Assembly: GCA_035771165.1 (NCBI GenBank)
Contig: JAWNZC010000470.1
Span: 1,520,001-1,584,000, forward strand
From: Paragorgia papillata
Lineage: Eukaryota; Cnidaria; Anthozoa; Scleralcyonacea; Coralliidae
Length of the DNA stretch: 64,000 bases
Direction of reading: 5' to 3'
Part shown: piece by piece, positions 51,696 through 63,946 of the stretch
Layout: every line of letters starts with the position of its first letter
Position numbering within the stretch: the first letter of the stretch is position 1
Program-made: the position numbers and the translations under genes
The notes under the pieces: generated by a model
What the model was told of the DNA's origin: nothing
The model's input: only the letters and a program-made list of their open reading frames with translations
Databases searched by the model: none

Positions 51696-51939
51696 ATAGA
51701 GATCATATAAATACTAGAGGGGGCATTGGCGGGAAAATTTGGTAACCACATGGCAGCCGCCATTACCTATGATATTTCAGTCAATTGGTTGGCAAATGTA
51801 CTAGACCCAGTCCTTTGCCAACCAACGCGCCTAATGTTTGCCTCCAAAAAAATCCAAGATGGCGGCGTTCAATTGGTTACCCGCGGTTGACTGAAATTAA
51901 GATAGGATGCCCCCTCTAGTATTCATATGATCTCTATGA
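51696..51939. mobile_element. ATAGAGATCATAT foldback element, 8-bp TSD
   Basis: Left ATAGAGATCATATAAATACT then AGAGGGGGCAT; right ATGCCCCCTCTAGTATTCAT then ATGATCTCTAT. TAAACACC flanks both sides (51688-51695, 51940-51947), so it inserted at the end of the previous element. Confidence 0.85.
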
Positions 51940-53500
51940 TAAACACCCCCTAAGAAGACCAGACTGTGCATTGCGTATTTAATCCCTCAGTTGTTAGGTG
52001 AGAAGATGTATGTTAGCTTGCTTGGATAGGAAAATAACTGAAAGAGTTTCATTCTGGAATGAATTAAAAAGTCGGTGTTTAATAAATAGGAACAGTAATT
52101 CTGATACAGAAAAGCCTGAAACCGTAAATACTAAACCGTATTAAATATTAGTATAAACCAACTAGTGGACTATTAGAAATCCTGCATGCTGATTGGTTCA
52201 TGCAGATACTCGCTGTCTATTGGTGATCGAATATTATTCATTAGAGAATGGTTGCACGCACTCAGCCAATCCCTATCGGGTATTTCAACGCTCTATATTC
52301 CATAGTGTTTGTTCTTAAAGTCAAAACGTATGCAATTCACGGACTAATAAAAGATGCACTTGAAAACATATAACACAAAACAATCTGAAAATAAACATCA
52401 GGTGTGGATTTAGGCGAGGTGGATTGGGTGGCTAACGATTCCCCCTATTTGAGCTCGAAAAAATTACAACAGTTGCAGTTGATTGTGAATTGTAATATAA
52501 AGTACAAGTAATCCAATTAAATATGTAACTTTTTCTACTGCTGAGTGCGCTCAAAATGCTGGAAAGGCCATTTCAGACACTCAAGACCTCAAAAATTTCA
52601 GACTTGGGCCACCCCCGTTGTACAATCCTAGATCCGCCTCTGAACATCATGAAAACCCCGCCCAAGATATGGATCAAAAGACAACACAAAGATGAAATAA
52701 TATTTTAACTTTATTCCAAGGTCATTAAGATACAAATTACAAATGATGATCATGACGATGAAATATTTAGTCCATAAAATCATAAACTTGTGAACTGCCT
52801 ACATTGTAAATTGCTAACATAATTTTTTTTTGCAAAATGATGATTTTATTCTGAATATTTCTTTCTCAGTTCAGCACCTTTAAAATTTCCTATGCTTTAC
52901 AACAACAACACGGTATATCAAATATGTACAGTCTCAGTAAACTCAATGTAAGTTAAAATGTGCTTTTTTGACTCACTTTTTGCCCCACGAATGATTGGAC
53001 GTTATCGTTCCAGTTACCACATTTTAATTTACATTGAGTCCACTGTGTAGTCCATATACACAATCTTATAAGACTATTAGTTATTTAAAATGTTGATGCA
53101 CGTTATTAACAAATACGAGCGGTGTATCATTCCCAAAAAAGCGTACGAGATTTTTGGGGTTTTTCGAAATACCATATGAGAATTTGAGGATTATTAAAAT
53201 CTGTACTGAGGATTTTTCAAAGATTTTTCAGGGGTTTCCAGAGATTTTTAGGCATTTCTACAAGATTTCAAGGATTCTTATAGATTTTTGAAGTGTTCTT
53301 TTATATTTTCAGAGATTTTTTGGATCTGCAGGGATTTCCAGATTTTTTAACACTTTGAAGCCTGGACTTCTCTCTGTTCTGAATAAAAATTCAAAGTGTT
53401 AAAAGATTTGTAGCGGGATGTACAAGATTTTTTGGGGGTGATACACCCCTCCGGAACAAATAGATTTAATTTTTGCGGAAAATGACGGCTTGCATGCTTC

Positions 53501-56500
53501 TTATGCACTACAAAGACGCTGTAATCGTTCGTAACAAACTCGAATGCAAAATCGAAAACCAACTATCAACCTGATTAAAAGAGAAAGTATTATAATGAAA
53601 ATAATTATAGCAAGAGGAGTAACGACGAGAATGTCTTCCACCATGTTGAAAACATTTAGCAAAGACAAACTGCTTGACGATGAAGAGAAATCTTCGCCTT
53701 GGTAAAGTGATTTGACGAGAGTAAACCCACAGACTATAATTAATGTGCTTAATGAAAAAGTTTCTAAAACGTTTTCACGAGCACTAATAAATGGACGAAC
53801 ATACATGTGACAAACCAAAATGGCGATGCATATTATCAAAGCTATCATCAATCTCAGACGATTATCGTTGATAAAAGTCAACACAACAATAAGGACAAGT
53901 CTGCGAAAGATAAGAAAACCTTCCCACGGAATAACCGAGGATGAAAAACAAAGAAAAGGTTTATGAGTTCTGAATGGACCTAAAAGAACACGAAGAATGG
54001 CTGTTTTAGAAGGAGATGATTCACTGCTATTTTCTTGTATTGTTGTGTTGCATTCTTGCTCTATCAAGTTATAACTGCCTCTATCCGACCAAGACCAGTT
54101 CTTCAACACTGAATACGTCCACAAACAACAAAATGGCAATGGAAGAATGCAAGCCATGCAGAACTGAAACACAGAAATGCGATCCAATTTGAGAAAGTAT
54201 GAACCGAGAACTGGAACAAGACAAAATGGAAGGATTGAAAAAAACACGTAAGCAAGAATGGAATATTGAAAAGGCTGGTAACACCTTATGCTACCGTTTA
54301 TAAACAGAACTTGACTATCCCCAATTGGGACACAATGAAGCAGAGATAAACATAGTTGAGCTGAAGAAGAGTACATTAATAAAGTAATGTACGTAAAAGC
54401 AGAGACAATACGCACTGAAAATAATGAAGCAATACTTTTCTGTGTTTGATTAGCAATATCGTCCAGTTCTATAGTGGGACTACGATTGACAACTCGTCTT
54501 GATATTTTGATGAACTTAAAAGACTTAGTGAGAACATAAAGCAAACTAATAAGAGCCAACAAACAATACCCTACTGAATGCAAAATAACTGCTTTCTCAA
54601 CTGGTCGAAGATTTTGAAAAGGACAATCAAATGATGGAACATTGATAATAATTAGATTTAATGTTCTGGAAAATATGCTTTCCACTTTTCCAAGAATATG
54701 TTGACTTCTGTGTGAACCAACTGAGTTTCTGAATAAGTGAACTATTTGATAATAGTAGAAAATTATCTTGACAAGACCACTGCTTTTTTCACTGGAAGAA
54801 ATTTGAACGTTACTTGTTTCTCTTCTTAAAAAGATAGGAATCTTCAAAGACAAACCTTTCCTTACAAAACCAGTGATTTCTTGATGATACAAGAAAAAGA
54901 AAAGATAGAAAGTTAAAAGACATAAAACCCCTGGCCAAAATATAAAACTTGTGCAAACTGTATTTGCTTTGCATTTTGTGTTAAATAATGGTTCTGACAT
55001 GCCGTCAGGACACTGGCCACAAAGAGGACCAACTCTGTTGCTGTAACAACTGTGATAGGACGCGCAATATTCTGTGTCACAGCAGTACTCTGGGGGACAT
55101 GTAAGAAAAGTGACTTTTTCATTCTTTTTATATCCCCAGAAGTTTGGCTTAGCCATAACCTGTCCTCGTTCACACTGCCCACCTCGAGGACAATAATCAC
55201 ATTGCATTTTATTTGTAATATTATAATGTAATTCTCCTCTTTTGAGTGAGTAGGTTCTTAAAGGACATTCCTCACACGAAGTATAAAAGTACGAACAATA
55301 TACTGCATTCTTGGTCACTGTACACCGGCTTTCTTTTGCAAGAATATATCCCGGTGGACATAAAATGCTAAAATATTTTTTCAAAACTACTCCTGGTTTC
55401 CTGACAGATGGCATGTGAAGAAAAATAGTTTGTCCTGTTTTCAAAGCCAACATATTAAATGTATTGTTGCCGCGAAACCAAAGCGCACTATTTCCTGTTG
55501 AATAGACTTGAAGAGATTTTGTAATAGTTTGAGTGTTTTGAAAATAACAGTTTTGAAATGTTACTGCTCCGGCATTTGAAAGAGTAACTACTGCTGCATA
55601 CGGTCGATTACCTGGGATGTTGTCAAGGAAACGGCAGGAAATTACACGACATTTACAATTGGCAAAACCAAGAACAGGATATGTCGTAATTGTACTAGAA
55701 TCTTGAAAGTTTTTCACAAATGTATTATTGAAGAGCAGTATATTGGATGCCAGCCATATCCTGCCAAATTTTTTATCCCCAGTTGCAACATACAAAGCTC
55801 CAGAATTGTTCTTGAAAATGCTGTTTAATATTTCTAGTTTGAACGTTTCCTTGCGCATCAAACCAATATTTAAATGAATGACTGTATATTGGTTGTAGTT
55901 ATTCTCCATAACTAGCTTGTTTAAAGTAATTAATGTTGTTTCTCTTTCACCATAAGGACTATCAAATATTTCAAATGTGGAAAATTTATAGTTGCACGCT
56001 CCACTTAATTGATTTCGAAACCTCGACGAATGGACAGTAATGTTCACTATTACAGCAAAAGGCTTTATTGCAAGCAGTGAAGAACACAGCTTTTTTCGTT
56101 TCCCGTCAAAAGTACAGTTTGAAAAGTACACCACAGTTGTTTGCCGGCGTCTGTGCTTGTCGAAGATGGTTTGAAGAAAGACAGGACTGGAGTTAAAATA
56201 CGTGGATATAAAATGAGCTGTAAGGTTGAGGCATTTTAGCCAAATTCCTGTATTCCCACGCGCCGTCCTTTCAAAACTAGAATTGACTGCTACAATTGTA
56301 CAATATTTTGAATCTTTAGTGTAAACAGCAAAATTATAGTTCTTTAAATCACAATGTTGAAATCCTAGTTCAAACTTTGCCTTGGAACAAATTATCATAT
56401 TTTTAGACGAAGATAAAACAAGATTAGTAAACATTATTCTTGTTTTGTTAAAACTTGAAGTTTGTATCGCAAAAAGATCGCATTTGTTATCGCATTCTAT

Positions 56501-56757
56501 AACTGCCTTTCCATTGACGCCAAAAAATGAAAGAGTTTTGTTTAGCTCAACAGACCGCTGACATCTTGACTTCATGGAGTAGTCACATTCCTTGTATGGC
56601 ACTCCCTGCGCATGATCAATGAGAATTTCGTCCCCAGAATTTGAAATATTCACAGCAAATCTGACACTACGGCATTGAAAAGTTGAGTTTCCACAAGAAA
56701 TACTGTCTTGTCCATCATGGCTGACAAACAAACGTCTTAATAAAACAGCGTGGAAAC
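53501..56757 (-). CDS. Beta-helix / Cys-rich multipass membrane protein, terminal exon
   Basis: One exon, acceptor TTTCTTAAG at 56760-56758, open to TAA at 53501. The first ~1085 residues visible lack an initiator and signal peptide, which must lie on an upstream exon I did not find. About 1-450: repeats of short strands with many N-glycosylation sequons (NISNSG, NLVLSSSKN, NSIFKNNSGALYVAT), typical of right-handed beta-helix ectodomains. About 455-600: Cys-rich, CPPGYILAKESRC, CDYCPRGGQC, GPLCGQCPDG. About 600-1060: nine or ten hydrophobic spans (FIFWPGVLCLLTFYLFFFLY, LMIALIICIAILVCHMYV, PLAIIIFIIILSLLI). I recall such proteins as expanded, uncharacterised families in sponges, cnidarians and protists. 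Likely a cell-surface protein; the ligand is unknown. Confidence 0.85.
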
Positions 56758-58509
56758 CTTAAGAAATAAATAGATGTATTAAGATTACGTTACACCATAG
56801 AAATTTAAAAATACCAAATATTTGGTTTTTTTGCGTAATTAGCTGCCTTAATTAAGCCAAATGCTGAAAGGTTTTGAAAAGTTTATTTCGTTTAAAGCAA
56901 AATTCATTAAGATATTTAGCGACGAAAATTGCAAGCAGCTCTGTTTTCCCGCGAAGTCTAAATGTTCCAAGGCTTGTTTTTTTAGCTTTAAATTTCAGCT
57001 AAACTGCCGTATTCAAAGACTTTTGTTGAACACTACGAGTTTTGGCCAGAATTTTCACAATGTATCGGAGACAAAAAGCTTCAAAAGTGTGTGCGGTATA
57101 GCTATACGATTTTTTTTTTTCATTTCTGAGTATAATCGACTACGATTCATGGTATGCACGCAACTTAACTGAGGTTGCAAAAGAATGCCTTATATCTCAA
57201 AAATAACAAAAAAAAAACATAGCTACCGCACACACTTTAGCCTGCAAAGCAGGCCCTACAGTACAGCACTTTTGTAGAACAGCTAGTTGAATTTCAATTA
57301 AAACTATTTTTACATGATTTGATTGAAACTGCAGTTCAACAAAAGTCGCGGCGCAAAGCGAATGCGTTTTCAGAATTTTGTCAAAACAAAACAAGTTTAA
57401 ATACTTTTCAAAATTGTAAATCAACTGTCCAATTCTACAATCATTTTGCTATAAACTGTAAAAATTTGAATTTGATTGCTTATAAACTCAACGCGCAGTT
57501 GCATTTTTCGCAAAGCACTACTCCAAGGTGTTACGTAACCTTAAGTAAATACAGAAAACCCCGCATATAAGAAGGTTTTTCCAAGTTAGCCTAAAAAGGT
57601 TCTTATATATTTGGTGTCTAGAAAGAATGTAGGCTATTTTAATAAGTTCTGAAATAGGTTCTTATTTTCTTGAGAGTAAGACACTTATCAGTCAACACTG
57701 GAACTACAGTACCTTTACTCTACACTGGTTGATATACAGTATAACCAGGGCGCTTACATATTATATATACCTATATAACCGCCCTGAGTATAACTGTAAC
57801 TGTTAAGAATATGAAGTCTTCTCGCATGCTTTTGCGTACAAGCTGTCGTAAATTAAACTACAAGTACTTGTGACACCCCTAATGTTTGACTAGTTCCCAC
57901 GTATAAATATCGAAAACAACCTCGACTAGGCGTGATCGGCACCCGCACCCTATTCCAGACCAAAATAGACAATTTTTGTACCCTGCAGCTCGAAAATCAC
58001 ACCCATATCTCTTATTATATACGTATAGGATAAATACCGAAGTATCCGACTTAAAACACGATTGAAGAAGGTTTTCTAAAAGATAGCATTTACCGAGTGT
58101 CGAAGAACATTGTTATGTCAAATGTTAACGGGATTTTATGAAATAATAAGACTCCAAAGCAACCTTTGAATAATATAGTTTATTAAACAACTTGAGAAGT
58201 ACGTAAAGGTTCATTGAACACATACTACAGACTTCTACAAGCTTGTTTGAATAATTAGTATGAATAATTAGTACCAGATCTATCATTACAGCATTGGGCA
58301 TGCGTATTGATGCAGTATCAATCCCACATTTTATGCTCAACGTTCAGCGTAATAAATTGCTGACTCAACCAAAAGATTTTGATGATTTTCATTGGTTTGC
58401 CTTCCTCTCGTAAACTACGCGTACGTGAGCGAAAAGCAAAACCTTGCTCTCCTTCTCGTATGTGGGCGCTACCGGCGTTACCATACGAGATAGTTGTAGC
58501 AGGCATCCT

Positions 58510-58740
58510 ATGAATTGGGCAATTATAAATTCATAGGGATTATATATATAATCCCCGGGCTTTATATATATAATCCCTATGAATTTATAATGAGGGATTT
58601 ATGGGATATAAATCCCTCAAAAAAACAAAGAAAACCGACTTGATCGTGTTTTAAGGGATAGATAAATCCCGAGAACGAGGGATGTATGCGCGTCCGAGGG
58701 CTTTATATCGCATACATCCCGATAACCTCCTTATTATCGA
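58510..58740. mobile_element. Chain of hairpins with ATAAATCCC motifs
   Basis: TATAAATTCATAGGGATTAT and its inverse around CCCCGGGC (58514-58591), then GAGGGATTTATGGGATATAAATCCCTC, then GATGTATGCG/CGCATACATC. Several head-to-head palindromes follow one another. Confidence 0.7.
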
Positions 58741-59340
58741 GGAGGTTTTCCAACAAAGTTTTGTCTTTTTTTCTCATTTTTTTCCCATTTTCCTTGGTTT
58801 TTTTTCTTCATTTCGTATCTAATTAGTATTCAAGGTCTTTATGCGATATAAAGACCTCGGAAGAACAAAGAAAACCGACTCGATAATAAATTAAGAGAGT
58901 ATATGACCCCAGGGATAATGGAGGTTTAAATGCCAAAATTTTAGCCTTAAAAGAAAACATGACCCGAAAATGAACATCTTGCTAAGATACTACATGACAC
59001 TAAGTTAGATTGGTCATCTCTATTCTCTATACTGATCAACGTGACATGGTCATGGGTAGATTGGAAATATGTCGTAAATTATTATATCTTGCAAACGTTT
59101 TTGTCGAAAAAAACCTTGCTCTGAAAATCCTCTTCCCAAACAAAAAAACTGCAATGGTCTGTCCTAATTTACTAGTGGTTCGATCAAAGTCAAACGCTCT
59201 TCACATGCGCCCCAAATAATTTAAAATTGCAGATATCGAAATATAGAAGAGACAATTATTTTCATGTTTGAAATATTATCAGAGAAAGTTGCAATTAAAG
59301 CGTTAGCCAGGAACGTTCGTTAATTGACGTTCTAAGGGCC

Positions 59341-59650
59341 TGTTTATATGGAGCCGAGTTACCTGGCTAGGCGAGTTACCCGGCAAGCCGAGTTGAAAAA
59401 AGTGAGTGTTTATATGAGACGAGTTACTCGGCAAAGCCGCCCACGCATTATAATGGTTTCACATTCCATGAGTAGTTTCGATTGTCTTCATAAGTGGCGT
59501 GTGCGCTGTTGTGACGAATTCAACTCGGCTAGCCGAGTTACCCGGCAAGAGAGTGTTTATATGGGAATATTTTCATCCCGGCATGCGGAGATCTTGGCTG
59601 TTTTGCCGGGATCTCGGCTAGCCGAGTTACCCACCTGTCTCATATAAACA
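59341..59650. mobile_element. TGTTTATATG / CCGAGTTACC foldback element
   Basis: Left TGTTTATATGGAGCCGAGTT; right AACTCGGCT-type units and CATATAAACA. Internal units GCCGAGTTACCCGGCAA and GTGTTTATATGAGACGAG repeat in both orientations. Ends resemble 51272-51695. Confidence 0.7.
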
Positions 59651-60583
59651 ATCTGCCGGGATAGCATTGAATTTCTATACATGGAAGTTAACTCGGCTAG
59701 CTGGGTAACTCGCTCCCCTGGTCGCTCCCCCCCCCCCCCTTTGCATGATGAAATTTTGTTTTGAACACTCGTACTCAGATGCACAGACAGGTGATTTACC
59801 CAGCGGTTATTGACTGGATCTCAGTCGCTCTTCTGACGCTAGTGACTAATAATATGAAATGGTACCTTCCTTGGCTCCTAATCCAGTGTCCGTATGTATC
59901 GCACGCATGTAACTTAAAACTTAACTCAACGGTTGTTTTTTTTAGTATTTTATGACTTTTCTAGTGTGTAAAATCTTCTCCCAAAATGCAGGAAATGCCA
60001 TTTTAGAGACTCTAGATTTCAAACTTTTCCGGGGGAGCATGCCCCCGGACCCCCCAAGAAGTTTCGCTCCTCCCCTTTCAAAATCCAGAGAGCAACAAGG
60101 AAATGAGCTACGAATATCGTTTCAACATTTCATCAAAGGCTACAGTTTACATTAAACTTTTAAGTTAGGCTTTAGTTTCATTGCTTGTATAGGTCTAATT
60201 TTAAGGCACATGTTTGAAATCTCGTTCATGAACATCATTCTAAGGCAAAGTATTCAAAAACCAATTTTAAAGAAATTAGATATTATGGACACAATTGCCT
60301 CACCTTGACAGAATAACAATAGTACAACCAAGTAATTTTTTCTTAACATCTTGATAAGATTTTCTCTGACTGATGAAACAACCACAGTACATTCCTATAT
60401 ATCAAATCATGCAGTACATTATGTGAATGCGATGCACGTTACAGAGATCTTGAGCTTTGATGAAGTCAAGGAAGGTCTTCAATTTTTGAAGGTTCGAAGC
60501 TAAAGATCAAGTGCTGTGTTTATATTTTTAGGAAAATATCATATTTTATAATACCGAATCAAGTGGGCGTTGCTAAAACGATA

Positions 60584-60963
60584 CTAGGGACTTTAAGATG
60601 CTAGGACGTCAACTTCAACGACGACGTCCTCTAAACAAAATAATTATATTTGCAAAACAAAGACAATGAATAATTTTTAGTCCCAAGAGTAATCTCAACA
60701 CCGTCCTCGTTCTTTATACAACGCCACTTCGAGAATTTTCACGTTTTCAGGACGACGTCAACGACCAAAAGATGAGAACTGTTGCTTAAGATTGACTTCA
60801 ATACTGACACCACAATCATTTTAGCAATACTGGGGCGTTTTGGAAGTCACGAGACTAGCTTCAAATACCAAATATAATAGTTAGTTCACCGTGACTTCTT
60901 TAAATTGTAAAACTTATCTTGCGTTTCAACCGCCGTCGTCGTCCTAGCATCTTAAAGTCCCTA
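60584..60963. mobile_element. TAGGGACTTTAAGATGCTAG element
   Basis: Left TAGGGACTTTAAGATGCTAG then GACG; right CGTC then CTAGCATCTTAAAGTCCCTA. GACGACGTC motifs recur inside. No clear target duplication. Confidence 0.85.
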
Positions 60964-61480
60964 CTGTATCACGTCTACTTATACATAATTACAGCAGTTT
61001 CAGATGATTCGCGCCAACAGGATGTAAAGAATTTTGGCGCCGATAGTTGTTTTTGATCACATAAAGGAGCTAGTGGTTAGCAAATCACGCAAATTAACAA
61101 AACCACCGACACCACCGATGTCCGAAAGATCAAGGCCGTTTTAAACCAATATTAGTCAGATCTGAATAAGAATAGGCTGATATATACTAATAAGTAACGT
61201 TGAAACGCGTGATTTGGTAACCACTCATTTATGTCAAAAACAACTATCGGCATGCTTCAGCATGCACCAAGATTCCAAGAACTTTTACATCCGGTGGAAC
61301 CTTCTGAAACTGCTGTAAATACGCAATTTATCTCATTAATAGTTTCGTAAGACGACACGAAATTTAAAGATGGCGAGAAGGTATACAATGAAGATAAGAA
61401 ATACGTTGAAGTGCAATTGGTCGAAGCACATGGGGGTATTCAAAGAATACAAATTACTATTAAACCACGAAGCAATAATG

Positions 61481-61933
61481 CACCAGTCAATATAAACCCC
61501 CGCACCCCCCCCCCCGGCCGGGACATAGCGGGGCATTACCGGGGAATTTCCTGTGATTTGATAGGAAAAACGTCCGCGCATACCGGGGTATTTTACTGCT
61601 TTTGTACTGTATACAAACAATCAGCGGGGGACAGGACCGGGGCATTTTACCCTGACGGAGAAAAGACTGGTATGGAAATTTCCGGACTGTCTCCATTCTC
61701 GTCCCCAGAGCCCTTTCATGAAAAGCTAAAACAATTTTCATTAAAATGTTGTTTTAAATGTTGTGTTGTGTTTTAAACGGCGGGGGCATTTGACCGGGGC
61801 TTTTTATGCTATTAGAATAAAGAAACTGCCCTGGGATGCGGGGCATTAGACGATATTCGACCTGTGTGCAAGTCAAATGCCCCGCTGTCCCGGCCGGGGG
61901 GGGGGGGGGTGCGGGGGTTTATATTGACTGGTG
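61481..61933. mobile_element. CACCAGTCAATATAAACCCC foldback element
   Basis: Left CACCAGTCAATATAAACCCC, a C-run, then GGCCGGGACA and GCGGGGCATT; right AATGCCCCGCTGTCCCGGCC, a G-run and TTTATATTGACTGGTG. GGGGCATTTTAC motifs repeat inside. Confidence 0.88.
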
Positions 61934-62218
61934 AGGTATCATTACCTTCAAATTATGAAGCTTAACCAACATTAAAACCACCATCTGATTGGACAACCTT
62001 TTAAAACGAATCCTCACCCCCATACCACCCCCCGGTAATCACGCCCCCCGGAAACCCTAAACCTAACCACAACCCTCCGGAAAAATTTGCCTCCTCTCAG
62101 ACCCCGACCACAACACCCCTCTAGGATTTTTAGCTTTATGTGTTCAAGATTAACATCCCGCATGTGGGATGGTTATATTAGATGGTTAAGCTTCATATTT
62201 TGTAACCGATGATACCTC
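61934..62218. mobile_element. AGGTATCAT foldback element, 8-bp TSD
   Basis: Left AGGTATCATTACC then ATTATGAAGCTTAACC; right GGTTAAGCTTCATATT then GATGATACCTC. GACTGGTG flanks both sides (61926-61933 and 62219-62226). A CCCTAAACCTAACCACAACC repeat lies inside. Confidence 0.85.
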
Positions 62219-63008
62219 GACTGGTGCATAACGCGGAGCAGAACTTCGAAACGAGACATTTGACGCCTCACCCAACGCATTAAACTGGTATTAAACCTTA
62301 AATCAGGCGTGGTTCATACGTCGCATTTAATTCAGACGAATTTAATTCATAGTTAGCTTCGTCGACTAGTCGACGTAAACTCGAATTCGTTTCATGCAAC
62401 GAATGTAATTCAGTGACGAGCAAGGAAAATCCCGCTAGATCGCGCCAAAAACGTCCAATACGCATGCGAAGTAAACAAAAATCTGATCACGGGCAAAAAA
62501 TATGTTATCATAATTTATGCATTTAATTCGATGCGACGATACAGCGGTAAGCACTAAATGCCATACCGTGAGGCCCCTTGAGCCCGCAATACTACGGTCA
62601 TCTAGGCAAGTGTTGTAGTTAACATCACTGTGCTGCCGATGTCTCCCTTATTAACCTCTGTAGCAACCTACGTTTAAAATTTCACTTATTCGTGAGAAGG
62701 AAGTCCCGCTTGATGACTGGAAAATCGTTCGATTTCTATAAGAAATCTCTAATTTATCGCAAACCGAACTCGTGAAAAGAATAGCTATCCGAAAGCTATA
62801 AGCTTTCGCTTTGGATTTGAGACAGAAACTGGGCATTCGCGTTGGTCAATTGGTGTGAGCGTCTGAGCCTTTATGCCAAAAAAACCCAACATATACATAT
62901 ATACATATAAAAACATATATATTGAATATATATATATATATAATTTATTGGAAACTATCTAATATATATATACAGGTTGTCATTACAATGTATTTCATGC
63001 TTTAAGCC

Positions 63009-63160
63009 GATTTTCCACTGGCGAATTTTGTCGCGCGAAGCGACATTTCTATTGTCAAAATTGAATAGATTGGAATAGATTTCTAATTAGGTCCACTCGA
63101 GAGCTCATAAGACAAAAGAAAAAGGCCGCTTCGCGCGACAAAATTCGCCAGTGGAAAACC
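63009..63160. mobile_element. GATTTTCCACTGGCGAATTT foldback element
   Basis: Left TTTTCCACTGGCGAATTTTG then TCGCGCGAAGCG; right CGCTTCGCGCGACAAAATTC then GCCAGTGGAAAA. Confidence 0.85.
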
Positions 63161-63166
63161 AACTTT

Positions 63167-63946
63167 ACGCAATCATCAGAAGACTAACAGACTAACGATG
63201 TGTCACTGAATTTAAATTTAAATTTAAATATGCATGTCTGCGGCGGAAGTGTTAAATAATAATAATAATAATAATAAATGTCTGGTGGTATTTCCTTGAA
63301 GTTACACAATAAGTGCTTGTTGACATGGCGACAACTTGATAAAAGTTCATTTCTTTTATTGAGTAAAGAGAAATTCTGAAATATAATATGAAATTTCTCA
63401 GCAAGGCAGAGTTCGAATCTTTTTTGTCGTTAGTCTTAGACAGAGCGCCCGTCTTTAAAAACGGATAAAAAAGATGCGAACTCTGCCTTACTGAGAAATT
63501 TCATATTATATTTCTGAAATTCCCTTCTCAAATCATTAATAATTCATGAACCGAAAACAAAGGAAATCAGTACCGAGACGGAGGTTTTGATATCGGAGGA
63601 AGAAATTTTATAAATTAAGCCAACTTTCGCCTCGATTTTCTCTTAAAATACTGATATGTTTGAGAAGCTATATCATACACTCGGAAGAGTGTTTCATCAG
63701 GATTCCAAACACCTCGGTGTTTGGAAACCCTGATGAAACACTCTGTATGTCAGTGTATGATATATCACTTCACTCAATAAAAGAAATGAACTTTTATCAA
63801 GTTGTCGCCATGTCAACAAGCACTTATTGTGTATTAAACTTCAAGGAAATACCACCAGACATTTAACACTTCCGCCGCAGACATGCATATTTAAATTTAA
63901 ATTTAGTGATACATCGTTAGTCCGTTAGTCATCTGATGATTGCGTT
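63167..63946. mobile_element. Large foldback element with two inner palindromes
   Basis: Outer arms 63167-63365 (ACGCAATCATCAGAAGACTA, GTCTGCGGCGGAAGTGTTAA, GGCGACAACTTGATAAAAGT) and 63771-63946 (ACTTTTATCAAGTTGTCGCC, TTAACACTTCCGCCGCAGAC, ATCATCTGATGATTGCGT). Inside lie a palindrome at 63376-63521 (AATATAATATGAAATTTCTC / GAGAAATTTCATATTATATT) and one at 63668-63765 (GTGTTTCATCAGGATTCCAA / TTTGGAAACCCTGATGAAAC). The left arm alone has an (AAT)n expansion at 63257-63278. Confidence 0.88.
63531..63573 (-). repeat. Shared 40-bp motif, copy 4 (inverted)
   Basis: The minus strand reads TGATTTCCTTTGTTTTCGGT then TCATGAATTATTAATGATT, matching the three copies in Disabled introns. Confidence 0.78.

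Larger units (their letters stand above)
47577..53500. other. Gene-poor stretch after the last firm Disabled exon
   Basis: Any Disabled C-terminal exon must lie here. One candidate acceptor (TACTTTTAG at 47740-47748) opens a frame of about 24 codons starting DELRVQLK to a TAG, but without family support. The rest is the 12-bp satellite, nested palindromes (50721-51941) and unique AT-rich DNA, including a GAGATTTTTNAG-type irregular repeat at 53145-53345. Confidence 0.5.
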
